A stretch of 64,000 nt of DNA from Hallella mizrahii (GCF_009695775.1 NZ_VUNG01000017.1:1-64000), one strand, 5' to 3'. Positions 9,706 to 18,909 are shown, numbered from the stretch's first letter. Numbers and translations: made by a program. The notes: generated from the letters alone by a model not told the origin.

Positions 9706-11880
9706 ATGAATAAAGCAATAGCAATGGTGCTGGGTGCCATGCTTCTTGGTACCCCAACGATGAAAGCACAGACGATGATTGAGAAAAACAACATCACGCT
9801 CGCCAGCGACCAGATGACGCCAGAGGCCCTGTGGGCCATGGGGCGCATCGGTGCCTATGCTGTCTCGCCCGACGGCAAGACGCTGGTCTACCAGGTGAGC
9901 TACTATAGTGTCAAGGAAAACAAAAGCCATACGATGCTCTTCGTGCAGCCGCTGAAAGCCGGCAAGAGGATTGCCAAGGCAACAGCCCTGACCAAGGACA
10001 GCAAAAGCGAGACAGACGCCGCATGGATTGAGGGCGGAAAGAAGATCGCCTTCCTTCGCGACGGACAGCTGTGGAAGATGAACGCCGACGGTACCGACCG
10101 CGTGAAGATGACCGACAGCAAGATCGACATCGAGGGATTCCTTTTCTCGCCCGACGGCAGCAAGGTGATCCTCATCAAGAGTCTCCCTTATCACGGCAGC
10201 ATCCAGAAGAATCCTGATGACCTGCCAAAGGCTACCGGGCGTCTCGTCACGGATCTGAACTATCGTCACTGGGATCACTACGTCGAGAGCATGCCGCATC
10301 CGTTCGTAGCCAACGTCAATGGCGACAAGGCTGACGACGGTGTTGACATCCTTGAGGGGCAGCCCTACGAGTGCCCAATGGCTCCTTTCGGCGGTATCGA
10401 GCAGTTGGCATGGAGCCCCGACTCCAAGCAGGTGGCCTACACCTGCCGTAAGAAAGAGGGTGTGGAATACGCCATCTCTACCGATGCCGACATATACCTA
10501 TATAATATAGATACGCGCGCGACCCGCAACCTCTGCAAGCCGGAAGGATACAAAGAACCGAAGATCGACCCGACAAAGACCATGCGCAACCAAGCCGTCA
10601 ACCATCAGACTGGTGATATGCAGGTAGGTTACGATGTCAACCCGAAGTTCTCTCCCGACGGCAAATACATTGCCTGGCAGAGCATGAAAAACGACGGCTA
10701 TGAGAGCGACCGCAACCGTCTCTGTGTCATGGAACTTGCCACAGGCAAGAAAAGCTACGTCACGGAGAAGTTCGACTCCAATGTCGATGACTATATCTGG
10801 AACAGCGACAGCCGCACGCTCTACTTCCTGGGCTGCTGGCACGCCTGCGTGAATATCTATCAGACCGATCTCGGTGGCAACGTCAAGCAGCTCACTGACG
10901 GCTGGCACGACTTCGGCTCACTGAAACTCTTGGCTCCTGGTAAGCTCATCGCTACGCGTCACTCCATGGCAGACCCTGACGACATCTATCAGGTCAACAT
11001 CAACAAGACTGAAAAGAAGAGCGTTGCGATCCGTCTCACTGCTGAGAACGATCACATCCTCGACCAGCTTGCCAAACCGACCATACAGCAGCGCTGGGTG
11101 AAGACAACCGACGGCAAACAGGAACTCGTTTGGATTATCCTGCCGCCACACTTCGACGCTACCAAGAAATATCCTACCCTGCTCTACTGCGAGGGCGGTC
11201 CTCAGAGTCCCGTCTCACAGTTCTGGAGCTATCGCTGGAACTTCTCCATTATGGCCGCTCACGGCTATGTCGTCGTAGCACCTAACCGCCGTGGCCTTCC
11301 CGGCTTCGGTTCTGAGTGGAACGAAGAGATTAGCGGCGACTGGACAGGCCAGTGTATGAACGACTATCTCAGCGCCATCGACGACGCAACAGCCAACTTG
11401 CCTTATGTCGACAAAGACCGTCTGGGCTGTGTAGGCGCCTCTTTCGGTGGCTTCTCCGTGTACTATCTTGCCGGTCATCACGACAAGCGCTTCAAGTGCT
11501 TCATCGCTCACGACGGTGCTTTCAACCTCGAGTCGATGTACACCGACACAGAGGAAGACTGGTTCTCCAACTGGGAGTATGACGACGCTTACTGGAATAA
11601 GGACATGACTGCCAACGCTAAGCGCACCTACGAAAACAGTCCGCATAAGTTCGTCGACAAGTGGGACACGCCGATTCTCTGCATCCATGGCGAGAAGGAC
11701 TACCGCATCAATGCCAACCAAGGCATGGGAGCCTTCAACGCCGCACGCATGCGTGGCATTCCCGCCGAGCTACTCATCTTCCCCGACGAGAACCACTGGG
11801 TACTCAAACCACAGAATGGTATTTTGTGGCAACGCACCTTCTTCAACTGGCTCGACCGCTGGCTGAAAGACAAGAAATAA
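9706..11880 (+). CDS. Secreted S9 family dipeptidyl peptidase (DPP5-like)
   Basis: This 724-residue periplasmic serine peptidase would release dipeptides from oligopeptides. It has a signal peptide (ends TMKAQ), an N-terminal beta-propeller with WD40/TolB-like repeats (SPDGKTLVYQ, SPDSKQVAYT, SPDGKYIAWQ) and a C-terminal alpha/beta hydrolase domain. The nucleophile Ser sits in GASFGGFSVYYLAGHHD. Asp in HGEKDYRIN and His in DENHWVLKP complete the triad. The sequence around the nucleophile resembles the DPP5 group known from Porphyromonas. The next gene is an MFS transporter, which suggests coupled peptide cleavage and uptake. Confidence 0.85.
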   Translation: MNKAIAMVLGAMLLGTPTMKAQTMIEKNNITLASDQMTPEALWAMGRIGAYAVSPDGKTLVYQVSYYSVKENKSHTMLFVQPLKAGKRIAKATALTKDSKSETDAAWIEGGKKIAFLRDGQLWKMNADGTDRVKMTDSKIDIEGFLFSPDGSKVILIKSLPYHGSIQKNPDDLPKATGRLVTDLNYRHWDHYVESMPHPFVANVNGDKADDGVDILEGQPYECPMAPFGGIEQLAWSPDSKQVAYTCRKKEGVEYAISTDADIYLYNIDTRATRNLCKPEGYKEPKIDPTKTMRNQAVNHQTGDMQVGYDVNPKFSPDGKYIAWQSMKNDGYESDRNRLCVMELATGKKSYVTEKFDSNVDDYIWNSDSRTLYFLGCWHACVNIYQTDLGGNVKQLTDGWHDFGSLKLLAPGKLIATRHSMADPDDIYQVNINKTEKKSVAIRLTAENDHILDQLAKPTIQQRWVKTTDGKQELVWIILPPHFDATKKYPTLLYCEGGPQSPVSQFWSYRWNFSIMAAHGYVVVAPNRRGLPGFGSEWNEEISGDWTGQCMNDYLSAIDDATANLPYVDKDRLGCVGASFGGFSVYYLAGHHDKRFKCFIAHDGAFNLESMYTDTEEDWFSNWEYDDAYWNKDMTANAKRTYENSPHKFVDKWDTPILCIHGEKDYRINANQGMGAFNAARMRGIPAELLIFPDENHWVLKPQNGILWQRTFFNWLDRWLKDKK

Positions 11881-11912
11881 ATCGCAATCAATTAAAAGAC
11901 ATATCAAACGAC

Positions 11913-11948
11913 ATCCGTGAGAGAAGCAAGGAGGGTTCTCTCACGGAT
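11913..11948 (+). other. Intercistronic hairpin between peptidase and transporter
   Basis: A perfect 12-bp stem (11913-11924 with 11937-11948) has a 12-nt loop and no T run after it. It most likely sits inside one transcript, where it could adjust the expression of the two genes. Confidence 0.55.
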
Positions 11949-11971
11949 TCAGAAACAGAGAGAATTCTATT

Positions 11972-13369
11972 ATGACAGAGAAAATTCAACGTATCCTCAG
12001 CGACAGCAAGGGCGCCCGGTGGACAGCCCTGTTCATTGTCGCATTCACCATGATGACCGGTTACTTCATCACCGACGTGATGTCGCCACTGGAAGTACTT
12101 CTTGACAAGCCCGTAGCAGCCGGTGGTCTGGGATGGACCTCAGACGACTATGGCTTCTTCGCCGGCAGTTACGGTCTCATCAACGTATTCCTGCTCATGC
12201 TGTTCTTCGGCGGAATCATCCTTGACAAGATGGGTATCCGCTTCACAGGAATCATGGCTTGCGGTCTGATGGTGATTGGTGTTTTCATCAAATACTATGG
12301 TGTGACGGGTGACTTCGGCGACAGTCGCTTCACCCTGAGCTTTGTCAACTTCTCCCTGCCCATGTCTGCGGCAGTAGCCTCTCTGGGCTTTGCCATCTTT
12401 GGCGTGGGCTGCGAGATCTGCGGTATCACCGTGTCGAAGATCATCACCAAGTGGTTCACCGGTCACGAGCTTGCGCTCGCCATGGGCATTCAAGTAGCCC
12501 TCGCCCGATTGGGAACGGCGGGTGCCATGATGGGCGCACTGCCCTTTGCCAAAGCTTTCGGCGGTAAGGTTGGTGCTCCGGTGCTCCTCGGCCTAGTGCT
12601 GCTGGTGATCGGCTTCCTGTCCTTCATCGTTTACACGGTCATGGACAAGAAGCTTGACAAGAGCGTAGAGGAAGCCAAAGGTGAAAAAGAGTTCGAGAAA
12701 GAGAAAGAAACACTCGACGAGGAGACTGACGACGACTTCCACTTCCGCGATCTGAAGTACATCTTCTCCAACCCAGGCTTCTGGTGCATCTGTCTCCTCT
12801 GCCTGCTGTTCTACAGCGGTGTCTTCCCCTTCTTGAAGTTCGCAACCAAACTGATGATTGCCAACTACGGTGTTTCTGAGGATATGGCCGGTAGTATCCC
12901 GAGTCTGATTCCCTTCGGTACCCTCTTGCTTACACCGCTCTTCGGCTCACTCTACGACCGTATTGGCAAGGGCGCCACGCTGATGCTCATCGGCTCGGCC
13001 ATGTTGGCTGCCGTGCACTTTATCTTTGCTATCCACATCCTGCCCTATGGTTGGTTTGCCGTGATCATCATGATCATCTTGGGTGTCGCCTTCTCCTTGG
13101 TGCCATCTGCCATGTGGCCGAGCGTGCCAAAGATCATCCCGATGAAGCTTTTGGGGTCTGCCTACGCCATCATCTTCTACATTCAGAACATTGGATTGGC
13201 TCTCGTACCTATGTTCATCGGTAAGGTCAACGGCGCAGATCCGAGCTACACCACGAGTATGAGCATCTTCTGCGGTTTCGGTGTGGCAGCTGTCGTCATC
13301 TCGCTCCTGCTGATCGCCGTAGACAAGAAGAAGCACTACGGACTACAGGACGCCAACATCAAGAAATAA
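11972..13369 (+). CDS. MFS transporter, possibly dipeptide uptake
   Basis: This 465-residue inner-membrane protein has about 12 hydrophobic helices. The helix 2-3 loop carries the MFS signature in a form close to GGIILDKMGIR. A charged cytoplasmic loop (about residues 220-258, rich in Lys/Glu/Asp) separates the two six-helix halves. The substrate cannot be read from the sequence. It lies 92 nt after a secreted dipeptidyl peptidase on the same strand, and its N-terminal half resembles MFSD1-type carriers, so import of dipeptides is my inference. A clear terminator follows. Confidence 0.8.
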   Translation: MTEKIQRILSDSKGARWTALFIVAFTMMTGYFITDVMSPLEVLLDKPVAAGGLGWTSDDYGFFAGSYGLINVFLLMLFFGGIILDKMGIRFTGIMACGLMVIGVFIKYYGVTGDFGDSRFTLSFVNFSLPMSAAVASLGFAIFGVGCEICGITVSKIITKWFTGHELALAMGIQVALARLGTAGAMMGALPFAKAFGGKVGAPVLLGLVLLVIGFLSFIVYTVMDKKLDKSVEEAKGEKEFEKEKETLDEETDDDFHFRDLKYIFSNPGFWCICLLCLLFYSGVFPFLKFATKLMIANYGVSEDMAGSIPSLIPFGTLLLTPLFGSLYDRIGKGATLMLIGSAMLAAVHFIFAIHILPYGWFAVIIMIILGVAFSLVPSAMWPSVPKIIPMKLLGSAYAIIFYIQNIGLALVPMFIGKVNGADPSYTTSMSIFCGFGVAAVVISLLLIAVDKKKHYGLQDANIKK

Positions 13370-13414
13370 ACTTCGACCACACTCTATAAGGAGTCGTAAG
13401 TCATTCTATTAGAA

Positions 13415-13454
13415 GCATGGGACTTGCTGTCATCTGCAAGTTCCATGCTTTTTT
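13415..13454 (+). terminator. Terminator after the MFS gene
   Basis: A 13-bp stem (13415-13427 with 13436-13448, one G-T pair) is followed directly by six T residues. This is a classical intrinsic terminator. Confidence 0.85.
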
Positions 13455-13529
13455 ATTCTCCGCTTATTCTTTTGGTGTATTTCATATTTGCCATCATTAC
13501 TTTTATTATTCTAAAAGCAGTACGAAACG

Positions 13530-13561
13530 TTTGCTACATAAAATATTTTTTGTAGCTTTGC
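13530..13561 (+). promoter_or_regulatory. Promoter of the AAA-ATPase gene
   Basis: TTTG (13530-13533), a 19-nt spacer and TAGCTTTGC (13553-13561) lie about 44 nt upstream of the ATG at 13605. Confidence 0.65.
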
Positions 13562-13604
13562 AAGGACGAGAATGTCTTGAGTCATCAACAAAGAGATTTA
13601 AACC

Positions 13605-15149
13605 ATGAAATATCCCATAGGAATACAAGACTTTGAAAGCCTACGAAACAATGGATATGAGTATGTCGACAAGACAGAACTCATATACAAGCTCGTGCAA
13701 GAGGGGACTTATTATTTTCTAAGCCGTCCTCGCCGATTCGGGAAATCACTGCTCATGTCCACACTTGCAGCCTACTTTAGCGGCAAGCGGGAGTTGTTTC
13801 ATGGTTTAGCTATCGATAAACTTGAGAAGGACTGGACGGTTTATCCTGTGCTGCATCTTGATCTCAACACCGACAAATATGATTCACAGGAAGTATTGGA
13901 AAGCCGTTTGAACCTCTTCCTCTCGCATTGGGAACAGCAATATGGAAGAAATCCCAATGAGGTCACGTTTGCCCAGCGCTTTGAAGGCATCATCAGCCGA
14001 GTAGCCACAAAAGAGGGGAAAGCAGTCGTGATCCTTGTCGATGAATATGACAAGCCTATGTTGCAGGCTATCAACAACGACAAGTTACAAACAGCCTATC
14101 GCAATACCTTGAAAGCCTTCTATGGCGCGCTGAAGACGCAGGACAGATACATCCGTTTCGCTCTTCTGACCGGAGTGACGAAGTTCGGAAAGGTCAGCGT
14201 GTTCTCAGACTTGAACAATCTGACCGACATCTCCATGGACGAGAGCTACGACACGCTCTGCGGAATCACCGAGGAAGAGATGCACCGCTATTTCGAAGAG
14301 GGCATTCAGAAGCTCGCCGACCGCTACGACATCAGCTACGAGGAGGCTTGCGCACGACTGAAAAAACGCTATGACGGCTATCATTTCGTAGAATATGGCA
14401 CGGGCGTCTACAATCCCTTCAGTCTTCTGAGTACCTTCCGCGCCAATAAATTCGGCAGCTTTTGGTTTGAGACAGGCACGCCGACATTCCTCGTACAACT
14501 GTTGCAACGAGAGAATTTCTATCTTCCTGACCTCACGCAGCAACAGGTATCTGCGGACATGCTCAACTCCATCGATGCCATGGACCGCAATCCGATTCCA
14601 GTCATCTACCAAAGCGGCTACCTGACGATCAAGGATTACGACGAGGAGTTCAAGGTCTATACGCTCGGCTTTCCCAATGAAGAGGTGGAAGAGGGCTTCG
14701 CCAACTATCTCCTACCTTACTATGCTCATACCGGCAGCGAGGGAGCACCGATGTATGTCCGCAACTTTGTGCTTGCTCTGCGCAACGGCAAGCCTGAAGA
14801 ATTTATGAAGCGCATGCAGGTGCTCTTCGCCGACACGGACTACAAGATCGTAGGCAACGCTGAACTGTATTTCCAAAATGCGTTCTACATCGTCACGAAG
14901 TTACTTGGCTTCTACACCGTGGTGGAGCGCACGATTTCCGACGGTCGCATCGACATGATCGTGAAAACAAAGGACTATATCTACATCTTCGAGTTCAAAT
15001 ACGACCAAAGTGCGGACACCGCCTTACAGCAGATTGAGGACAAAGGCTACGCCAAGCCCTTTGCCACCGATGGCCGCAAGATCGTGAAGATCGGTGTCAA
15101 CTTCTCACGGGAGCACCGCTGTATCGATGAGTGGAAGATCAAGGAATAG
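13605..15149 (+). CDS. AAA-ATPase-like protein with C-terminal PD-(D/E)XK domain
   Basis: This 514-residue member belongs to the large Bacteroidota family pairing an AAA-ATPase_like domain with a PD-(D/E)XK nuclease-fold domain. Residues 1-200 carry a P-loop (RPRRFGKSLLMSTL) and a Walker B motif (VILVDEYDKPM). The C terminus carries the nuclease-type core, with Asp in RIDMIVKT and EFK in IYIFEFKYD, followed by a Gln-rich helix. The family is often multi-copy and its role is not established. Defence against foreign DNA has been suggested on domain grounds only. It has its own promoter. The patatin gene 54 nt downstream may be co-transcribed. Confidence 0.85.
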   Translation: MKYPIGIQDFESLRNNGYEYVDKTELIYKLVQEGTYYFLSRPRRFGKSLLMSTLAAYFSGKRELFHGLAIDKLEKDWTVYPVLHLDLNTDKYDSQEVLESRLNLFLSHWEQQYGRNPNEVTFAQRFEGIISRVATKEGKAVVILVDEYDKPMLQAINNDKLQTAYRNTLKAFYGALKTQDRYIRFALLTGVTKFGKVSVFSDLNNLTDISMDESYDTLCGITEEEMHRYFEEGIQKLADRYDISYEEACARLKKRYDGYHFVEYGTGVYNPFSLLSTFRANKFGSFWFETGTPTFLVQLLQRENFYLPDLTQQQVSADMLNSIDAMDRNPIPVIYQSGYLTIKDYDEEFKVYTLGFPNEEVEEGFANYLLPYYAHTGSEGAPMYVRNFVLALRNGKPEEFMKRMQVLFADTDYKIVGNAELYFQNAFYIVTKLLGFYTVVERTISDGRIDMIVKTKDYIYIFEFKYDQSADTALQQIEDKGYAKPFATDGRKIVKIGVNFSREHRCIDEWKIKE

Positions 15150-15203
15150 AGTCAAACAAATGATTTGGGCACCATAAAGCCCCAAGAAGAAACAACAGAA
15201 AGC

Positions 15204-16145
15204 ATGACAGAGAGTACAGAAAGCAGCAACCTGCTCAATTTATTCACAGAAGTGAAGGATACCGTCATCCGCCGCATACGTGGCCGGAAGAAGGATGTGG
15301 CACTTGTGCTCTCCAGTGGAGGCGCACGAGGACTGGCTCATATCGGTGCCATCGAAGAGCTTCTTGACCGCGGATACCACATCCGCTCCATTGCCGGGAC
15401 GTCGATGGGTGCTCTCGTCGCCGGCATGTATGCGACCGGAAACCTCGAGACCTTCAGGGAATGGATGAAGAGTATAGACAAGCGGAAGATTCGGGAATTG
15501 ACAGACTACTCCCCCAGCCTGGATCATCTGGTCAAAGGCAAACGCATCATCGACACGCTTAAAACCATTGTTCCCGACACCGACATCGACACACTGCCCA
15601 TTCCTTATGCCGCCATCTCCACAGACTGGGAAAGCGGCCATGAGGTGGTCTTCCGCCACGGCTCCCTCTATGAGGCCATCCGTGCAAGCATCTCTCTGCC
15701 TGCTTATTTCGAGCCCATGCACCTTGGCAACAAGTTGCTCATCGACGGAGGCACGACCAATCCTCTGCCTCTCAACCGCGTGGAGCGACATAAAAGCGAC
15801 CTGCTCGTGGCCGTCAACGTCTGCGGACATGACTATGAAGGGGAATTGGAACTGAAGCGCACCGCCGAACGCCAGCGCATGGCATCCTCCCGTACACTGC
15901 AACTGCTCAACCGTATCGTACCAGGAGGCTTGAAACTCGACTTCAACTACTTTACATTGTTGAACCGTACCGCCAGCATCATGATTCACCAAAACGCACA
16001 GCTCATGCTCAGACTTTGTCCGCCTGATATTCTCCTGGACATCCCCATGCGCAGGTTCAGCGGCTCCGACTATGACAAATCCGAGCGTCTCATCGCCATC
16101 GGACGTGCAAGGATGAAGAAGGTACTTGATGACTACGAGGAATAG
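15204..16145 (+). CDS. Patatin-like phospholipase
   Basis: This 313-residue cytoplasmic or membrane-associated lipid acyl hydrolase has the patatin Ser-Asp dyad. The oxyanion motif is SSGGARGLAH, the nucleophile Ser is in GTSMG, and the catalytic Asp is in IDGGTTNPLP. No signal peptide is visible. The start is placed at ATG 15204 (MTESTESS); the frame can be extended 13 codons to a TTG, but that is less likely. It follows the AAA-ATPase gene on the same strand with a short gap. Confidence 0.88.
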   Translation: MTESTESSNLLNLFTEVKDTVIRRIRGRKKDVALVLSSGGARGLAHIGAIEELLDRGYHIRSIAGTSMGALVAGMYATGNLETFREWMKSIDKRKIRELTDYSPSLDHLVKGKRIIDTLKTIVPDTDIDTLPIPYAAISTDWESGHEVVFRHGSLYEAIRASISLPAYFEPMHLGNKLLIDGGTTNPLPLNRVERHKSDLLVAVNVCGHDYEGELELKRTAERQRMASSRTLQLLNRIVPGGLKLDFNYFTLLNRTASIMIHQNAQLMLRLCPPDILLDIPMRRFSGSDYDKSERLIAIGRARMKKVLDDYEE

Positions 16146-16191
16146 CGAGTCTTAAACATAAAATACTAATCACTTTTCAACCATCAAAATC

Positions 16192-17007
16192 ATGAAAAAG
16201 AACATTATGTTAGTCATGGCCGTAGCTGCAATGCTGTTTGCCAGCTGCGGAGGAAGCAAGACAAAGTCTGCTGCCGAGGCTACAGACTCAACGGCAACAG
16301 CCGACAGCACGGAACAGATAGACACCACAGCTCTTGCTCCTGAGATCAAGTCCACACTCAACGCGCTGACCGCTCAGGCCACAAGCGCCATTGAGAAGAA
16401 AGATCCCAAACAGGTGACCACAGCACTGGCAGACCTGGCTACCACCTATAAGACACTGGTCAACGCCGGCAAACTCGATGAAGCAAAGACTTACGGTGCC
16501 GCCATCAAGAAATTCGTCAAGGACAATGAGCAGACGCTGAAGAGCGTAGCCACTAACAACACCACCATCGCCGACCTGATCAACAACATCGAGAACCTGC
16601 CGACGACAGCAGCCACTACCGCTGACGAAGCCAAGAAGGCTGTCGCCCAAGATGTCGTGAACCTCGCTTCTCCATACCTGCAGAAGGGCGCTGCCGCTGC
16701 TGCCACCGCTGAAGCTGCCGCCGCCGTGTTGAAGAATGCACCCGCCGCTGCCAAAGCCGCTATCGAGGCTGCTCCCGCCACTGCCAAGGCTGCCGCTGAG
16801 CAGGCTGCCAACCAAGCCGTCAACAACGCCAAGACGGCTGCCGAGAACAAAGTCAACGAAGAGGCTAACAAAGCAGCTTCCAAAGCCAATGAAGCTGTGA
16901 CAAAAGCACAGAACAAGGCTGCTGAAAAGGTCAACAAAGCGGCGTCTAAGGCTAATGATGCCGTCAACAAGGCTGCAGGAAAGGCTCTGAAAGGACTGGG
17001 GCTGTAA
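16192..17007 (+). CDS. Ala/Lys-rich helical lipoprotein
   Basis: This 271-residue protein begins with a lipoprotein signal (MKKNIMLVMAVAAMLFASCGG, Cys in the lipobox). A Thr/Asp/Ala-rich linker follows, then a long Ala-dominated region. The last 80 residues are repeats of Ala, Lys, Asn and Glu (KVNKAASKANDAVNKAAGKA-type) and would form amphipathic helices like LEA or apolipoprotein segments. No known domain is recognised. It probably sits on the periplasmic face of a membrane. It follows the patatin gene by 46 nt and ends at a strong hairpin. Its N terminus resembles that of the small lipoprotein at 49964. Confidence 0.7.
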   Translation: MKKNIMLVMAVAAMLFASCGGSKTKSAAEATDSTATADSTEQIDTTALAPEIKSTLNALTAQATSAIEKKDPKQVTTALADLATTYKTLVNAGKLDEAKTYGAAIKKFVKDNEQTLKSVATNNTTIADLINNIENLPTTAATTADEAKKAVAQDVVNLASPYLQKGAAAAATAEAAAAVLKNAPAAAKAAIEAAPATAKAAAEQAANQAVNNAKTAAENKVNEEANKAASKANEAVTKAQNKAAEKVNKAASKANDAVNKAAGKALKGLGL

Positions 17008-17040
17008 TCATTGCTCCATCTTTACGCGCCACAGAACCGA

Positions 17041-17078
17041 CAAGCCCCCTTTCCGCAACCATGCGGCAAGGGGGCTTG
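17041..17078. terminator. Bidirectional terminator
   Basis: The arms CAAGCCCCCTT (17041-17051) and AAGGGGGCTTG (17068-17078) form a strong stem with a CCGCAACCATGCGG inner hairpin. It lies between the Ala-rich lipoprotein gene and the converging DUF4293 gene. Confidence 0.75.
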
Positions 17079-17108
17079 TTGGTTATATATATAATAATGT
17101 GTCGTCGC

Positions 17109-17558
17109 TTATCGGATTCTGTCCATCGAACGGACAAGATCCTCGTCAGCCTTAATGCCTCGATAAGCCAGAACGAAAAGAATCAAAGCCACAAACGGCA
17201 GACATCCGGCAAAGCGCGGATGGAACGTGCCCATACCCTTGAAAAGGTGAAGGACACAGAAAGCGTAATAGCCATACCACACCAATGTCAGCACGATGTT
17301 GGCCACGCAAATCTTCATCTGCATCTTACGTTTCTTAAACAGAGGGATGCAAGCCAGTGTCAGCGCACCCGTGATCACCAAGTCGACGAAAAGAAGCGGA
17401 TGAATCTGATAGCCACCGTTGGCGTAAAGTCCTACATTATAGAACAGTGCAGGAACGCCCATACCCTTAGGCTCGATGGCTCCCAACGGCAGGCAGAGGC
17501 AGACAATGATGGCTGCCAATGCCAACAGCAGGAAAACAGTTTGCTTGCGTTGTATCAT
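17109..17558 (-). CDS. DUF4293 membrane protein
   Basis: This 149-residue protein has four predicted membrane helices (VFLLLALAAIIVCLCL, PLLFVDLVITGALTLACI and two more) and a charged C terminus. It matches the DUF4293 family of Bacteroidota, whose function is unknown. Its ATG overlaps the last base of the omega-like gene stop codon, so the two are translationally adjacent and in one operon with bamD. Confidence 0.8.
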   Translation of the reverse strand: MIQRKQTVFLLLALAAIIVCLCLPLGAIEPKGMGVPALFYNVGLYANGGYQIHPLLFVDLVITGALTLACIPLFKKRKMQMKICVANIVLTLVWYGYYAFCVLHLFKGMGTFHPRFAGCLPFVALILFVLAYRGIKADEDLVRSMDRIR

Positions 17559-17914
17559 CAGATCAGATCATCTTTACGCTCGCTGTCGGCGGGCACCTCG
17601 TCAGCTGGATTTCTCCAGTAGATCTTACCTTCGATAAACTCCTGTGTTGCCAGCAACGACGGCTTGGGCAACTTCTCGTAATAGCGGCTGATTTCAATCT
17701 GCTCGCGGTTCTCAAAGACCTCCTCCAAAGAATCGTTGTAGGAAGCGAACTCCGAGAGCTTCTTGCTCAGGTCTTCCTTGATCTGAACAGAAATCTGGTT
17801 GGCACGCTTCGAAATGATGACCACACTCTCGTAGATGTTACCAGTCTCTTTGCACAAGTCCATCACATTGCGGGTGACGGTGTTAACCGGAGCATTTGAT
17901 TTTCTATAATCCAT
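17558..17914 (-). CDS. rpoZ: RNA polymerase omega-like subunit (Rpb6/RpoZ family)
   Basis: This 118-residue protein has the Bacteroidota omega form, with VVIISKRANQISVQIKEDL as the conserved core helix and a C-terminal tail carrying GKIYWRNP. Omega helps assemble and stabilise RNA polymerase by binding beta'. It lies between bamD and the DUF4293 gene, with a 61-nt gap to bamD and a 1-nt overlap with DUF4293. This bamD-omega-DUF4293 order is one I recall from other Bacteroidota. Confidence 0.85.
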   Translation of the reverse strand: MDYRKSNAPVNTVTRNVMDLCKETGNIYESVVIISKRANQISVQIKEDLSKKLSEFASYNDSLEEVFENREQIEISRYYEKLPKPSLLATQEFIEGKIYWRNPADEVPADSERKDDLI

Positions 17915-17975
17915 TCTATCTATTGTATTATCTTTAGTTGATTATCTTGTATTGACGTCAATAGGCGGACGGGCT

Positions 17976-18809
17976 TCAGTCCTTCGCCGTACTGGTTATC
18001 TTCTTGCACTTGGCAATATATTCTTCTGCCAGCTTGCGATCCTTCGAATCGGGATACTCGTTGACAAAGCCGTAGGCTTCATCTTCTGCATCCTGGAAAC
18101 GCTCCATCTTCTTCGCCTCCACGCTCTGCTGTGCCAGCTCGTACTTGCTCTTCATGATCAGCAGGGCGAAGTCCTCGCGCCGCTTGGTATAAGGATAGTC
18201 CTTCAAGGCGTTCTCTGCCGTGACGATACAAGCCTCGTAGTTGTTGCCTCCGTCGGAGCAGTTGCCGAAATAGGTTCCGAGGTTGTAATACAGCCGGGCA
18301 GAATAGAACTCCTTCTCCACCAGCTTATCCTGCAAGTCGAAGAGGCGTTTCTGAGCTGTCTCCTTCATCTTGGCGTCGGGAAAGAGATCGAGATAGGTCT
18401 GAAAAGCCGATATGGCCTGCACCGTCTGGCTCTGGTCGAGACGGGGCTCGGGCGTAGACATGTAGAGACTTTGACCGACGTAGAAGTAAGCCATCTCGGC
18501 AAAGTAGCCACGGGGATAGCTCTTGGTGTACTTGCTGAATGTCTCAGACGCAGTCACGTAGTCACGGCTGCAATACTCAGCCATGCCCAACATATAGAGA
18601 CATTCCTGAGCGTCGCGGCTACCCTTTTCCGGGACGATGAGATCCTGGAGAAGTGTCGTGGCACGCATGTACTTGCCCTCAGCAAAGCACTCCTTGGCGT
18701 ATTCGTACTTATAGCGATAGTCTGTTGACTTATACACTCGGTTGAACTCTTGCGCGCAACTGGTGAACAACAAGGCAAAACCCAATGTCAGGAGACACGT
18801 TTTCTTCAT
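17976..18809 (-). CDS. bamD: Outer-membrane assembly lipoprotein BamD
   Basis: BamD is the essential lipoprotein partner of BamA in outer-membrane beta-barrel assembly. The 277-residue product has a lipoprotein signal with lipobox LLFTSCAQ and TPR-like helical repeats (YKYEYAKECFAEGKYMRA, ECLYMLGMAEYCSRDYVTA). The ATG at 18809 is chosen. The open frame reaches 18830, but a -7 promoter element overlaps that extension. It heads the bamD-omega-DUF4293 operon and is divergent from uvrB. Confidence 0.9.
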   Translation of the reverse strand: MKKTCLLTLGFALLFTSCAQEFNRVYKSTDYRYKYEYAKECFAEGKYMRATTLLQDLIVPEKGSRDAQECLYMLGMAEYCSRDYVTASETFSKYTKSYPRGYFAEMAYFYVGQSLYMSTPEPRLDQSQTVQAISAFQTYLDLFPDAKMKETAQKRLFDLQDKLVEKEFYSARLYYNLGTYFGNCSDGGNNYEACIVTAENALKDYPYTKRREDFALLIMKSKYELAQQSVEAKKMERFQDAEDEAYGFVNEYPDSKDRKLAEEYIAKCKKITSTAKD

Positions 18810-18826
18810 ATCTACACTTTTGAACT

Positions 18827-18858
18827 GCAAATTTACATATAAATATTTTATTCACAAA
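18827..18858 (-). promoter_or_regulatory. bamD operon promoter
   Basis: On the minus strand TTTG (18855-18858), a 19-nt spacer and TAAATTTGC (18827-18835) form a good promoter about 18 nt before the bamD ATG. Confidence 0.7.
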
Positions 18859-18874
18859 GGCATAGAACATTTTT

Positions 18875-18900
18875 TAGCATAAAATGTACGTCCTATGCTA
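18875..18900 (+). promoter_or_regulatory. Inverted repeat, possible uvrB operator
   Basis: TAGCATA (18875-18881) and TATGCTA (18894-18900) are exact inverted repeats separated by 12 nt, just upstream of the uvrB -7 element. The position suits a repressor site. Whether this is a damage-response operator is inference. Confidence 0.4.
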
Positions 18901-18909
18901 TAAAAGTCG

